A DNA stretch of 64,000 nt from DASUXA01 sp036378155. Lineage in GTDB: Bacteria > Actinomycetota > Actinomycetes > Mycobacteriales > Micromonosporaceae. Each line of letters starts with the position of its first letter. Position 1 is the stretch's first letter. The translations under genes were made by a program, and so were the position numbers. The stretch spans positions 1-64,000 of the forward strand of contig DASUXA010000076.1 of assembly GCA_036378155.1 (NCBI GenBank), given 5' to 3'. Positions 8,904 through 17,209 of the stretch are shown piece after piece. Below the pieces are notes generated by a model. The model saw nothing but the letters and a program-made list of their open reading frames with translations. It did not search any database and was not told the DNA's origin.

Positions 8904-9313
8904 TCCGCCTGGGGCGGGGCGTCGGTCATCACCGGCCGCACCTCGATCCACTCGTACACGGGCTGCCCGCCCTTGCCCGGTGCCGACGAGACATAGGCGG
9001 CGACCTCGCGCGCTCGCGCTTCGGACTCGACGTCGATCAGGAACCAGCCGGCGGCGAGTTCCTTGGTCTCGGGAAACGGCCCGTCCGTGGTCACCGGTGC
9101 CGCGTCCGGACCGCCGTACCGGACGTACGTCCGCTCCGGGCTCAGTGCCTGCACGTCGACCAACTCGCCGCGCTGTTGCAGCAGTTCGCACACGTGGCGC
9201 TGGAACGCGATGTGCGCGGTGATCTCGTCCTCGGTCCACTCGCTCATCGGCACCATGTTCGGGTGGCGTTCCGGGCCGCCCGTGTAGTGCTTGAGCAGAA
9301 GATATTTCGGCAT
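8900..9313 (-). CDS. YCII/DGPF family protein
   Basis: 137 residues with the YCII-related fold and the DGPF motif in VTTDGPFPETKELAAGWFLI. Genes of this type are the standard partners of ECF42 sigma factors and are likely target and/or partner proteins; their biochemical role is unresolved. The stop overlaps the sigma factor start (ATGA), so the two are co-translated. A BglII-like GGAGCGACG ribosome site precedes the ATG. Confidence 0.87.
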   Translation of the reverse strand: MPKYLLLKHYTGGPERHPNMVPMSEWTEDEITAHIAFQRHVCELLQQRGELVDVQALSPERTYVRYGGPDAAPVTTDGPFPETKELAAGWFLIDVESEARAREVAAYVSSAPGKGGQPVYEWIEVRPVMTDAPPQAE

Positions 9314-9441
9314 CGTCGCTCCTCGCGTTCGGTGACCATCGTTTCGCTGTCGTACCGGGGACGGAACCAGCCACCGATTTTCGACATCACGAGCGCGGCG
9401 GGTACGGCGGAAAGCTCCACCGCGCCGCCCGGCTCGCCGGG

Positions 9442-10035
9442 TCAGTCACCTTCCGCAGCGTAGGTCGCGATGATGGCGCCCGTACCGGTCACCTCGCTGT
9501 CGATCAGTCGCAGCGCCCGGTGCGCGCCGTGGTCGCGGAAGAGGCGCTTGCCGCTGCCGAGCAGCAGTGGGTCGATCATCAGCCGGAGTTCGTCCACCAG
9601 GCCCAGGACCAGCAGCGTCTGTACCAGCCCGGGGCTGCCGATCACATGCAGGTCCTTCCCGTCCTCCGCCTTCAGCGCGCGCACGGCGGTACCGAGGTCG
9701 CCGCGCAGCAGCGTCGAGTTGTGCCAACCGAGCGGCTCGTCGAGGGTCGTCGACGCGACGTACTTCGGCAGCGTGTTCAGCGGCTCGGCGAGCACCTGCT
9801 GGTCCTGCGGCGCCGTCGGCCAGTGGGCCGCGAAGATCTCGTACGTGCCGCGTCCCAGCAGGTAGCCGCCCGCGCCGCGGACGTTCTCGATCACCCAACC
9901 CATCGACAGCTCGTCGAAGTAGCGGCTGTGCCAGCCGCCGTGCGCGAAGCCGCCTGTCACGTCCTCGTCGGGGTAGCTCGGCGCCTGGACCACCCCGTCC
10001 AGCGTCATCCACTCGTTCGCGATCACCTTTCGCAT
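9442..10035 (-). CDS. Dihydrofolate reductase family protein (RibD C-terminal domain)
   Basis: 197 residues. It begins MRKVIANEWMTLDGVVQAPSY and contains GGYLLGRGTYEIFAAHWP, PKYVASTTL and DLHVIGSPGLVQTLLVLGLVDELRLMIDPLLLGSGKRLF, the standard march of the RibD_C/YyaP family. Members bind NADPH and resemble DHFR, but the actual substrate is generally unknown. It is likely a single gene; 128 bases separate it from the YCII gene. Confidence 0.85.
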   Translation of the reverse strand: MRKVIANEWMTLDGVVQAPSYPDEDVTGGFAHGGWHSRYFDELSMGWVIENVRGAGGYLLGRGTYEIFAAHWPTAPQDQQVLAEPLNTLPKYVASTTLDEPLGWHNSTLLRGDLGTAVRALKAEDGKDLHVIGSPGLVQTLLVLGLVDELRLMIDPLLLGSGKRLFRDHGAHRALRLIDSEVTGTGAIIATYAAEGD

Positions 10036-10154
10036 CCCGGCCTCCTACCGGTCGTCGCCCGCCGCTCCGCGCGAGGCGCGTCAGCGGCTCTGCCACCCGG
10101 TAGGACGGAGCCGGGCGCGAATCTTCGACCCGACCGCGATCCGCGAGCCTGATC

Positions 10155-10260
10155 GCCCGGAGCGGGGGCGACCCCGCCCGACGGTTGGGCGTCCGACTCC
10201 GCCTGACCGTCGAGCCGTCCGACCCCGCCTGACCGTTGGGCGTCCGACCCCGCTCCGGGC
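10155..10260. repeat. Three 25-26 bp tandem repeats flanked by a 13-bp inverted repeat
   Basis: Copies at 10172-10196, 10197-10222 and 10223-10247 share the core CCGCCTGACCGT...CGTCCGA. The array is bracketed by GCCCGGAGCGGGG (10155-10167) and its exact complement CCCCGCTCCGGGC (10248-10260). It fills the gap between the stop of the HelR gene and the start of the reductase gene, both on the minus strand. The transcript could fold into a long stem with the repeats in the loop; a termination role is possible but unproven. Confidence 0.7.
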
Positions 10261-10279
10261 GTCTCGCCGGTATCCGACG

Positions 10280-12433
10280 TCAGGATCTGGTGAGGATGAC
10301 GAGTTGCTGGGTCGCCCGCGTCATCGCGACATAGCGGTCGACCGCTCCCTCGATGCCGTCGCCGAACGCCTCCGGGTCGACGAGGACGACAAGGTCGAAC
10401 TCGAGCCCCTTGGACAGCTCGGGCGGCAGCGACCGGACGCGGGACGTCGCCTGGAAGGTGGGATCGCCGATGACGCACGCGGTCCCCTCGGCATGCGTGG
10501 CGACCCAGGTGCCGAGGATCGATTCGAGATCCGAGACGGATCCGTGTACGACGGCGGCGCCGCCGCTGCGGATGGAGGTCGGCACGTTGGCGTCCGGGAG
10601 TACGGCACGGATGACCGGTTCGGCTTCCGCCATGACCTCTGTCGGCGTCCGATAGTTGATGCTCAGCGAGGCGAGCGTGATCTGGTCGAACCCGATCCGC
10701 TTGAGCCGCTCCCGCCACGACTCGGTGAAGCCGTGCCTCGCCTGGGCGCGGTCCCCGACGATGGTGAAGCTACGGGACGGGCAGCGGCGCAGCAGCATCT
10801 GCCATTCCGCGTCGGTCAGTTCCTGCGCCTCGTCGACGACGATGTGCGCGAACGGACCGGCGAGCCGGTCCGGGTCGGCACCGGGTAGTGCCGCCTCGTC
10901 CACGAGGGCGTCGTGGAAGTCCTCGCCGCGAAGCATCGTCACCAGACCCATGCCGTATTCGTCGTCGGCGGCCTCGATCAGGTCGTCGACGACCCTGGAC
11001 ATGCGTTCGCGTTCGGCGGCGGCGACGGCGTCACGCCGGCGCTCGCGTCGGGACGCCTCCGGGTCGCCGACCCGGTGCCGTGCGGCGTCCAGGAGCGGCA
11101 GGTCGGACACGGTCCAGGCCCGCGCGTCTTCGCGCTGCAGCTTCCGTACGTCGTCCACACTGAGCCACGGGGCGCACCTGCGCAGATAGGCGGGTACCGA
11201 CCACAGGTCCGCGACGACGTCGGCGGCGTCGATCAGCGGCCACACCCGGTTGAACGCCCTGACCAGCTCCTTGTTCTGCCGGAGCGACGTGCGCAGCAGG
11301 TCGGCTGAGACGTCGCCGTCGTGCTTGTCCATCAGGATCGTGAGCAGTTCGTCCCAGACCTGGTCGCGCGCCTCGTTGTGCGGAGTACCGGGCTCCGGCG
11401 CGTCGAACGCCTCAGCCCAGTCGCCGGCGCTCAGCCAGATGTCGGACCAGGGGGTCGCGACCGTCATCCCCTTGCTGGGCGGCTCCTCGTAGAACCGGAC
11501 GGCCGCCTCGATCGCGGTCACCATGTCGGCCGACGACTTCAGCCGCGCCACGTCCGGGTCGGCTTCGACCCTCGCCGCGGCTCCGTCGGCGACGAGGTCC
11601 CGCAGCGTACAGATCTGTACGCCTTCCTCGCCGAGGCTGGGCAGGACGTCGGCGACGTACGCCAGGTAGGGCTCGTGGGGACCGATGAACAGCAGTCCGC
11701 CCCGGCGGTGACCGAGTCGAGGATCGGAGTAGAGCAGGTAGGCGGTGCGGTGCAGGGCGACGACCGTCTTGCCGGTACCCGGACCGCCGTCGACGACGAG
11801 AGCGCCCCGGGACCCCGCGCGGATGACAGCGTCCTGGTCGGCCTGGATGGTGCCCAGTACGTCCCGCATCCGGCTCGACCGGCTGGCGCCCAGGCTGGCG
11901 ATGAACGCGGACTGATCGTCGAGTGCGACGTGCCCGGCGAACCCGTCCCGGGCAAACACCTCGTCCCAGTAGTCGCTGATCCGTCCGCCCGTCCAGCGGT
12001 ACCGGCGGCGGCTTGCCAGACCCATCGGATTGGCGTGGGTCGCTCCGAAGAACGGTTCAGCGGCGGGGGAGCGCCAGTCGAGCAGCAGCCGATCGCCCGC
12101 GCTGTCCGTGAGGCCGAGCCGTCCGATGTACACCGGCTCGGGGTCGTCCGCCCTGACCATGCGTCCGATGCACAGGTCCAGACCGTACCGACGCAGGGCG
12201 CGCAGCCGAGCGGTCAGCCGACGGATCTCCATGTCCCGGTCCATCGCCTGCTGGCCGATGCCGCCGGGCGCCCTGCGCTCGGCATCGAGGCGGTCGGACA
12301 GTTGGGCGATCGACCGCTCGAGGCTTTCGGCGATGGCGGCGAAGTGCTGCTCGTCGCGGGCGATGAGCGCCGGGTCAGCCTTGTGGGAAAGGCGGTCGGG
12401 AAGGTCGAATGCGCTACTGGTCAAGGAATTCAC
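10280..12433 (-). CDS. helR: HelR/HelD-like RNA polymerase-associated ATPase (rifamycin resistance)
   Basis: 717 residues with a split UvrD-like helicase core: Walker A DGGPGTGKTVVALHRTAYL at about 205, Walker B IVVDEAQELTDAEWQMLLRR, TIVGDRAQARHGFTESWRER, and the C-terminal LVVLVDPE and YVAMTRATQQLVILTRS. The N-terminal 100 residues are coiled-coil-like (ESLERSIAQLSDRLDAER), as in HelD proteins that enter the secondary channel of RNA polymerase. Start GTG at 12433 with GGAGC ten bases upstream. A rifamycin-associated element lies about 115 bases further up, which supports the HelR subgroup that removes rifamycin from RNA polymerase. Confidence 0.85.
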   Translation of the reverse strand: MNSLTSSAFDLPDRLSHKADPALIARDEQHFAAIAESLERSIAQLSDRLDAERRAPGGIGQQAMDRDMEIRRLTARLRALRRYGLDLCIGRMVRADDPEPVYIGRLGLTDSAGDRLLLDWRSPAAEPFFGATHANPMGLASRRRYRWTGGRISDYWDEVFARDGFAGHVALDDQSAFIASLGASRSSRMRDVLGTIQADQDAVIRAGSRGALVVDGGPGTGKTVVALHRTAYLLYSDPRLGHRRGGLLFIGPHEPYLAYVADVLPSLGEEGVQICTLRDLVADGAAARVEADPDVARLKSSADMVTAIEAAVRFYEEPPSKGMTVATPWSDIWLSAGDWAEAFDAPEPGTPHNEARDQVWDELLTILMDKHDGDVSADLLRTSLRQNKELVRAFNRVWPLIDAADVVADLWSVPAYLRRCAPWLSVDDVRKLQREDARAWTVSDLPLLDAARHRVGDPEASRRERRRDAVAAAERERMSRVVDDLIEAADDEYGMGLVTMLRGEDFHDALVDEAALPGADPDRLAGPFAHIVVDEAQELTDAEWQMLLRRCPSRSFTIVGDRAQARHGFTESWRERLKRIGFDQITLASLSINYRTPTEVMAEAEPVIRAVLPDANVPTSIRSGGAAVVHGSVSDLESILGTWVATHAEGTACVIGDPTFQATSRVRSLPPELSKGLEFDLVVLVDPEAFGDGIEGAVDRYVAMTRATQQLVILTRS

Positions 12434-12544
12434 GTCATCAGCTCCGATCTTGTCCGCGACCGTTGCGCGGAGCGGACGTAAGCACCGCCGTGACGAACCT
12501 GGTGGTCGTGACGACAACCGCAGCCGCCGATTCTGGGCTACGAC

Positions 12545-12567
12545 CCCGGTCTTGCCGCAAGCCCCCA
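12545..12567 (-). promoter_or_regulatory. Rifamycin-associated element (RAE) upstream of helR
   Basis: Read on the minus strand the site is GGGGGCTTGCGGCAAGACCG. The known RAE is the 19-20 bp inverted repeat GGGGCTTGCGGCAAGGCCCC found upstream of rifamycin-inactivating and helR genes in actinomycetes. The centre CTTGC-C/G-GCAAG is perfect here; the distal GGCCCC arm is imperfect. It lies about 115 bases upstream of the helR GTG and in the right orientation to drive it. It predicts rifamycin-inducible expression. Confidence 0.8.
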
Positions 12568-12603
12568 CCTGCGCTATATGTTGGAATTGGGGGAACAATC
12601 GCG

Positions 12604-12859
12604 CGCGGCTTGTTTTCGTTCATCAACCTTCGGCGAGTTGGTTCGCGTCGTCGAACGCGTCGGCGCGCGGTGCCAGGCGACAGCGGGTCATCTGACCCGG
12701 TCGGCGCGGAAGGGACGGCGGTTCAGCCGCGAAAGCCGATGCAGCCGATGCCTAGCCGCGCATTGTCGGAACTCGGTTTTCCCATTACCTGACTAATCAT
12801 GACGCCACAGCGAAAAACAAGACTTGTTTGTACGGCGGCGGCTGCCCGAAACTCGGCGC
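12604..12859. other. Intergenic region
   Basis: No supported gene. The stretch 12770-12830 is clearly lower in GC than its surroundings, as expected for promoters, and lies between the minus-strand helR promoter and the plus-strand broken gene at 12860. Open frames over it lack ribosome sites. Confidence 0.35.
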
Positions 12860-13139
12860 GTGACGACGGACGAGCGCAGGAATCTGGTCGACGAGGTACG
12901 CCGGCGGTTGGCGCAGGACGGACCACCCTGGACGCGCGGCCCTGAGCGCGATTTCGAGAGGGTCACCCTTCGCCTTCGAGCGGTACCTGGGCTGGACCGC
13001 GATCCCGGACGCCTTCGCGGGCGGGACGCTGGAGCCCGTCCGAGGGGATCGTGATGGTGAATGTGTCCCCCGTTGCCGAGCCTTCCGGCTGCCCGACGTT
13101 CCGTTCGAGCCGTCCTTCGACGACTTCCACGGGTTCTGA
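12860..13139 (+). pseudogene. Probable frameshifted small gene of unknown function
   Basis: A GTG at 12860 opens a frame reading TTDERRNLVDEVRRRLAQDG...ERDFERVT with an ordinary, non-shadow composition. After about 35 codons this frame turns Arg/Gly-rich, while the +1 frame becomes protein-like (FAFERYLGWTAIPDAFAGG, then FRLPDVPFEPSFDDFHGF and TGA at 13137). Joining the two gives about 90 residues of plausible globular sequence. A one-base change near 12960-12975, or a sequencing error, would explain it. The family was not recognised. Confidence 0.4.
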
Positions 13140-13218
13140 CGGACGCGAGGTCGGCGGTACGGTCGGCTGAGCGGCGGCTGACCCGGCGAGGCGCGCCCGA
13201 GCGCGATCACTTGCGTGG

Positions 13219-13632
13219 TCAGCGCCTGTGCCACAAGGTGCGGGCGTACAGCAACAGGTGTTGTTCGATCCACGGTGTGGCGAGGATCGCGAGCGGTCGC
13301 GGCTCGCCATCGGCTCGCTCGTCGACCACGACCTCCACGTCGTAGTCACCGATGGTGGCGCGGCGCAGGCCCTCCCGCCCCGCGCGGTCCCGGTCCGGAT
13401 CGTCGGGAACCAGGGAGATCTCCTGGGCGATGACGTCGGGGACGGTCAGGATCGCCACCAGCGTGACAGCGCCCTGCGGCGTCACCGCCACCACGGCGGC
13501 GACCTCGGTGTCCCCGAGTACGCCCCGCATCAGCGCCATCAGGCGTCCCGGTTCGCGTAGCCGCTCCCGCAGGTACGGCCAGTCTTCCCGCTCAGCCTCC
13601 TCCAGACCGACCGCCGAAACCGAACCGCACAT
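13219..13632 (-). CDS. Hypothetical protein
   Basis: From the ATG at 13632 the frame gives 137 residues with normal composition: acidic and amphipathic at first (GLEEAEREDWPYLRERLREPG), then hydrophobic beta-like strands (VAAVVAVTPQGAVTLVAILTVP), and a conserved-looking end ATPWIEQHLLLYARTLWHRR. There are no transmembrane segments or known motifs. The longer frame to 13785 has shadow composition. It could be a small regulatory or DUF protein; no function is proposed. Confidence 0.6.
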   Translation of the reverse strand: MCGSVSAVGLEEAEREDWPYLRERLREPGRLMALMRGVLGDTEVAAVVAVTPQGAVTLVAILTVPDVIAQEISLVPDDPDRDRAGREGLRRATIGDYDVEVVVDERADGEPRPLAILATPWIEQHLLLYARTLWHRR

Positions 13633-13820
13633 CGCGAACCCCCGGCCTGTCCCGCCGTGCGGGCATCTGAGGCTCAAGCCAGCGTAGATCGAACGCGCGG
13701 CCGCCGAGACGCGCCGCGCGAGGGACGCAGCGTGGGGCGTGCGGCGCGAGGCAGCGCGTACCCGGAAGGCGTACCGCGATCCCACCCGGTCGGCAGCCGC
13801 CCGACTGCCCCGCGCTCCGC

Positions 13821-14255
13821 TCAGTCTGCCGCGAGCCGGTACAGCTTGGAATCGCGCACCTGGAAGCCGAGCCGCTCGTACAGTCGGTTCGCCGCCTGCC
13901 GCGACGGCCGCGAGGTCAGGTCGACGGTTCGGGCGCCCTCAGCCGTGGCGATCCGTACCGCCTCGTTCGTCAGCGCCGCTCCGACGCCTCGACCGCGCGC
14001 GCCGTCGTCGACGACGACGTCTTCGATCCACGCCCGCAGACCGGTCGGGATCGGGAACACGACCAACGTGAGCGTTCCGACGATCCGACCGTCGACGCGA
14101 GCGACAAGAAGGGTGTTGCCCTGCCACTCCACCAGTCGCCGCAGGGTCTTCTCGTCGAGCGGTCCGGCGGATCGTGACAGTTGCGGCAGCAGGCGGTTGA
14201 ATGCCTCGACCAGTTCGTCGTCGACGACCCGGACGACCTCGATGTCCACGCTCAC
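13821..14255 (-). CDS. GNAT family N-acetyltransferase
   Basis: 144 residues from the GTG at 14255 (the GTG at 14249 is equally possible). The acetyl-CoA-binding motif A is present as IEDVVVDDGARGRGVGAALTNEAVRIA, followed by the motif B region ANRLYERLGFQVRDSKLYRL. The N-terminal VDDELVEAFNRLLPQLS is family-like. The substrate, small molecule or protein N-terminus, cannot be read from sequence. It is divergent from the YcxB gene at 14471. Confidence 0.85.
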   Translation of the reverse strand: MSVDIEVVRVVDDELVEAFNRLLPQLSRSAGPLDEKTLRRLVEWQGNTLLVARVDGRIVGTLTLVVFPIPTGLRAWIEDVVVDDGARGRGVGAALTNEAVRIATAEGARTVDLTSRPSRQAANRLYERLGFQVRDSKLYRLAAD

Positions 14256-14470
14256 AGCAGCGACACTAACGCCGCGAGGTGCGAAGAGCCGGCGAAAGAC
14301 GCCGGCCGCCTCGATCGGGTGGAGCTTCACCCACCGGCAGGTGCCGCCAGGCTGCGCCTGCGGGACCGTCAAGACGGTTGGGCGCGGTCGCCCTTCACCG
14401 GTGAGCGCGCCCAGCACGTCTCGGTCTGGGAGAAGCCCTCGATCGGGCGTGACCGGTACGCTGCTCGCCC

Positions 14471-15037
14471 ATGACGGCGGAGCATGTGACGACGAGCCCG
14501 GTCGAGCTTCGGTTCACCCCCACGGCGGAGGACTTGCTCGACGGTGTCGAAGCCCAGGTGAGCGGCTTCCGACGCCGGTGGCTGGTCGCTTTCGTGGCGA
14601 TCGTCGCGGTGACGGGGCTGGTAGCCGCCATGTCCGCGGAGCGACGGACGTCGACCGGCGACGTCGTGACGGTCGCGGTCATCTACATCGCGTTGGTGGT
14701 ACCGGCTCTCGGTGTCGCTCTGCTGCTGGGCAGGTACCTTCGCCGTCCGCTGTACCGTTGGCAGGTCCGGTTGATCATGCGGGGTAACCCGTGGCTGTCC
14801 CAGCCCGTACACGCGGTGGTGAGCGAGGACGGGGTACACGTCCGGAACGCGGCGGCGGAATCGACGTCGACCTGGGTGCAGTACCCGCTCTACACCGAGA
14901 CGGACCGCTCGTTCGTGCTGCTCGCGTCGCGGGGACGTGGCGCGATGGCGCTCGTGCTGCCCAAGCGCGGGCTGGTCGGGCAGGACCCGGCGGCGTTGCG
15001 CGCGGTGCTCGCCGCGCACTGCGGGCAGCGTCCGTGA
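14471..15037 (+). CDS. YcxB-like membrane protein
   Basis: 188 residues. Two transmembrane segments at about residues 38-54 (WLVAFVAIVAVTGLVAA) and 65-87 (VTVAVIYIALVVPALGVALLLG) are followed by a cytoplasmic PH-like YcxB domain starting VHAVVSEDGVHVRNAAAES and including WVQYPLYTETDRSFVLL. The family role is unknown. ATG start preceded by a weak site. It is followed 148 bases later by a PHP phosphoesterase gene in the same direction. Confidence 0.75.
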   Translation: MTAEHVTTSPVELRFTPTAEDLLDGVEAQVSGFRRRWLVAFVAIVAVTGLVAAMSAERRTSTGDVVTVAVIYIALVVPALGVALLLGRYLRRPLYRWQVRLIMRGNPWLSQPVHAVVSEDGVHVRNAAAESTSTWVQYPLYTETDRSFVLLASRGRGAMALVLPKRGLVGQDPAALRAVLAAHCGQRP

Positions 15038-15185
15038 CCAAGCGGACGCCGGCGCCGCGAGGCGGCGCCGGCAGCGCGCGGGGCAGGACTGGACGCGCAC
15101 GGGCACCGGTGCCAGATCCTGCGGGTCGGCGTCACCGACATGCGAGACGTCAAGATCCGTCGGAAGGGTGTGAAAGGCTGAGCGC

Positions 15186-16031
15186 ATGCGTATCGACCTG
15201 CATACCCATTCGACGGTCAGCGACGGCACCGCCACCCCGACCGAGGTGGTCACCGCTGCCGCCGAGGCAGGTGTGGACGTCGTCGCGCTGACCGATCACG
15301 ACACCGTCACCGGCTGGCAGGAGGCGGCCGCCGCGCTGCGACCCGGCATGACGCTGGTACCGGGTGCCGAACTGTCGTGCTGCTGGCACGACGACGGTCG
15401 GCGGATCGGCATCCACCTCCTCGGCTACCTGTTCGACCCCGGCGACCCGGCGTTGGCGGCGGAGATGAGCAGGGTGCGCTCGGGGCTGGACAACCGCGCG
15501 CTGGCGATGGTCGACCTGCTGCGTGCCGACGGCGTGGACGTCTCGTGGGACGAGGTACGCGCGATCGCCGGCGGCGACACGGTGGGTCGTCCGCACATCG
15601 CGCAGGCGCTGGTCGACCGGGGTGTGGTGGCGTCGGTGAACGAAGCGTTCGAGCCGCACTGGCTGGGTCGGCGGTACCACCTGCCGAAACAGGCCGTCGA
15701 CATTGTCGACGCGGTACGGCTGGTGCGTGACGCCGGCGGAGTCGCCGTGCTCGCCCACCCGCGTCGGCGGGACCGCACGGTACCGGACGGGCTGGTCGCG
15801 CGCCTGGCGGAGCAGGGACTGTTCGGCATCGAGGCGGACCATCCGGAGCACACCGAGGAGGCGCGGGCGGCGGTTCGCGCCCTCGCCGACAAGCTCGGGC
15901 TGGTCGCGACCGGTTCCAGCGACTTCCACGGCACCCGGAAGACCGTCGGCATCGGCGCGAACACCACCGCCCCGGAGGTGTACGAGAAGATCGTCGCCGC
16001 CGCTACCGGAGGCGCTCCGGTCACCGGCTGA
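15186..16031 (+). CDS. PHP domain phosphoesterase (TrpH/RNase AM-like)
   Basis: 281 residues. The four PHP metal-binding motifs are visible: MRIDLHTHSTVSDGT (HxH), ALTDHDTVTGW (D-H), VLAHPRRR and ATGSSDFHG. This composition matches the TrpH/YciV type, which acts as a 3',5'-nucleoside bisphosphate phosphatase and trims RNA 5' ends with metal ions. The start is fixed by the HTH motif being at residue 6. It may be cotranscribed with the upstream YcxB gene. Confidence 0.88.
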   Translation: MRIDLHTHSTVSDGTATPTEVVTAAAEAGVDVVALTDHDTVTGWQEAAAALRPGMTLVPGAELSCCWHDDGRRIGIHLLGYLFDPGDPALAAEMSRVRSGLDNRALAMVDLLRADGVDVSWDEVRAIAGGDTVGRPHIAQALVDRGVVASVNEAFEPHWLGRRYHLPKQAVDIVDAVRLVRDAGGVAVLAHPRRRDRTVPDGLVARLAEQGLFGIEADHPEHTEEARAAVRALADKLGLVATGSSDFHGTRKTVGIGANTTAPEVYEKIVAAATGGAPVTG

Positions 16032-16098
16032 GCACGGGTTCGACGCAAAGGCTGAGATGGTCGCGCCGGACATCCGGTACCGCTCGACCTCGGGTGTC

Positions 16099-16136
16099 CA
16101 CCCCGCCTGCGGTGTCCGGACACCACCGGCGGGGTG
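16099..16136. terminator. Nested inverted repeat, terminator or operator
   Basis: Outer arms CACCCCGCC (16099-16107) and GGCGGGGTG (16128-16136) enclose a perfect 14-bp palindrome GGTGTCCGGACACC (16111-16124). It lies after the PHP gene stop and 51 bases before the ArsR-like regulator gene. No T tract follows, which is usual for actinomycete terminators; the inner palindrome could alternatively be the regulator's own operator. Confidence 0.5.
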
Positions 16137-16186
16137 CGCCCCGGACAGGGCACGACGATATACCGACACGAGCACAGAGGAGCGGG

Positions 16187-17200
16187 ATGCTGCGGATCCA
16201 CTTCACGACGGAAGGGCTGGCCCGCACCCGGTTGGGGCGTCCGTCGCCGCTGTGCGACACCGTCCGCAGCGTCCGCACCCTGTCCGCCCGTTCCCGTGCA
16301 AGGCACCACGTGTGGCCGCACAAGGTACCGGCCGAACGCGCCGCGTCGCAGCTGCGCACACTGCTGCCGCTCGTACCGTCGACCGGGTACTGCCCGGACT
16401 TCCTCACTCCGCCCGGTACCACCGGGGACATCGACGCGGACATCGAGGCGGTGCTGTCCACCCGCCCCGCTCGGATCAACGCCGAACTGGAGGTGCTCGC
16501 CTCGCGGCGCCCGCTTCCGTCCTGGACGCGCGACCTGGCGCGAGGCGACAGCGGCGCGTTGCGTCGCCTGGGTGACGCCCTGCGCGGGTACCACCGACTG
16601 GTCGTCGCGCCGTTGTCGCGGGCGCAGCAGGCGCGCGTCGACGCCGACCGAGCGGTACGCACCCGGGCGCTCGCCGACGGCGGTGTCGGTCGGCTGCTGT
16701 CCAGCTTCGGTCCCGGTATGCGGTGGAAGTCGCCGGTGCTCGAGGTCGACACGACGTTCCACGCGGACCTGCACGTCGACGAGCGCGGGCTGGTGATCGT
16801 CCCGTCGCTGTTCGGCGAGGGGAACACGTTGATCGCCGACGACGAGCGTGCCCCGGTGCTCGGGTACCACCTGGGCAGGGACGAGCCGGGTCGGGACGCG
16901 GCATCCGACGGCGATCTGGACGCGGCGGTCGACGCGGTGCTGGGCGCGACCCGCGCGGCGGTGTTGCGCGCCGCATTCGTCGGGGGCAGTACCAGCGAGA
17001 TCGCCCGTCGGCTCGGTGTCTCCCCGGCGAGCGTCAGCCAACACGCCAGCGCGCTGCGCGATGCCGGGCTGCTCGCCACCCGACGGGTGGGTCAGGCGGT
17101 CCTGCACGTCGCGACCACGCGGGGGCGGATCCTGCTCGGTCGGGAGGACACCGGTGAGATTCCCGGTACGGTCGCCCGCCCTTCGCCTGCCTCGGCGTGA
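16187..17200 (+). CDS. ArsR-like winged-helix transcriptional regulator with DUF5937-type N-terminal region
   Basis: 337 residues. Residues 260-320 form an ArsR/HTH_20-like domain (RAAFVGGSTSEIARRLGVSPASVSQHASALRDAGLL). The first 250 residues are a long regulatory region seen in actinomycete regulators of this type (DUF5937 region; the family name is from memory, confidence moderate). The ATG at 16187 has GAGGAGCGGG upstream. No metal-site cysteines are present, so sensing of metal ions is unlikely. The convergent EAL gene ends 9 bases downstream. Confidence 0.75.
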   Translation: MLRIHFTTEGLARTRLGRPSPLCDTVRSVRTLSARSRARHHVWPHKVPAERAASQLRTLLPLVPSTGYCPDFLTPPGTTGDIDADIEAVLSTRPARINAELEVLASRRPLPSWTRDLARGDSGALRRLGDALRGYHRLVVAPLSRAQQARVDADRAVRTRALADGGVGRLLSSFGPGMRWKSPVLEVDTTFHADLHVDERGLVIVPSLFGEGNTLIADDERAPVLGYHLGRDEPGRDAASDGDLDAAVDAVLGATRAAVLRAAFVGGSTSEIARRLGVSPASVSQHASALRDAGLLATRRVGQAVLHVATTRGRILLGREDTGEIPGTVARPSPASA

Positions 17201-17209
17201 CCGCTGCCG

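Noticed and set aside
15425..17107. 560-residue minus-strand frame
   Set aside because: Antisense to the PHP and ArsR-like genes with Arg/Gly/Gln-rich sequence; no motifs.
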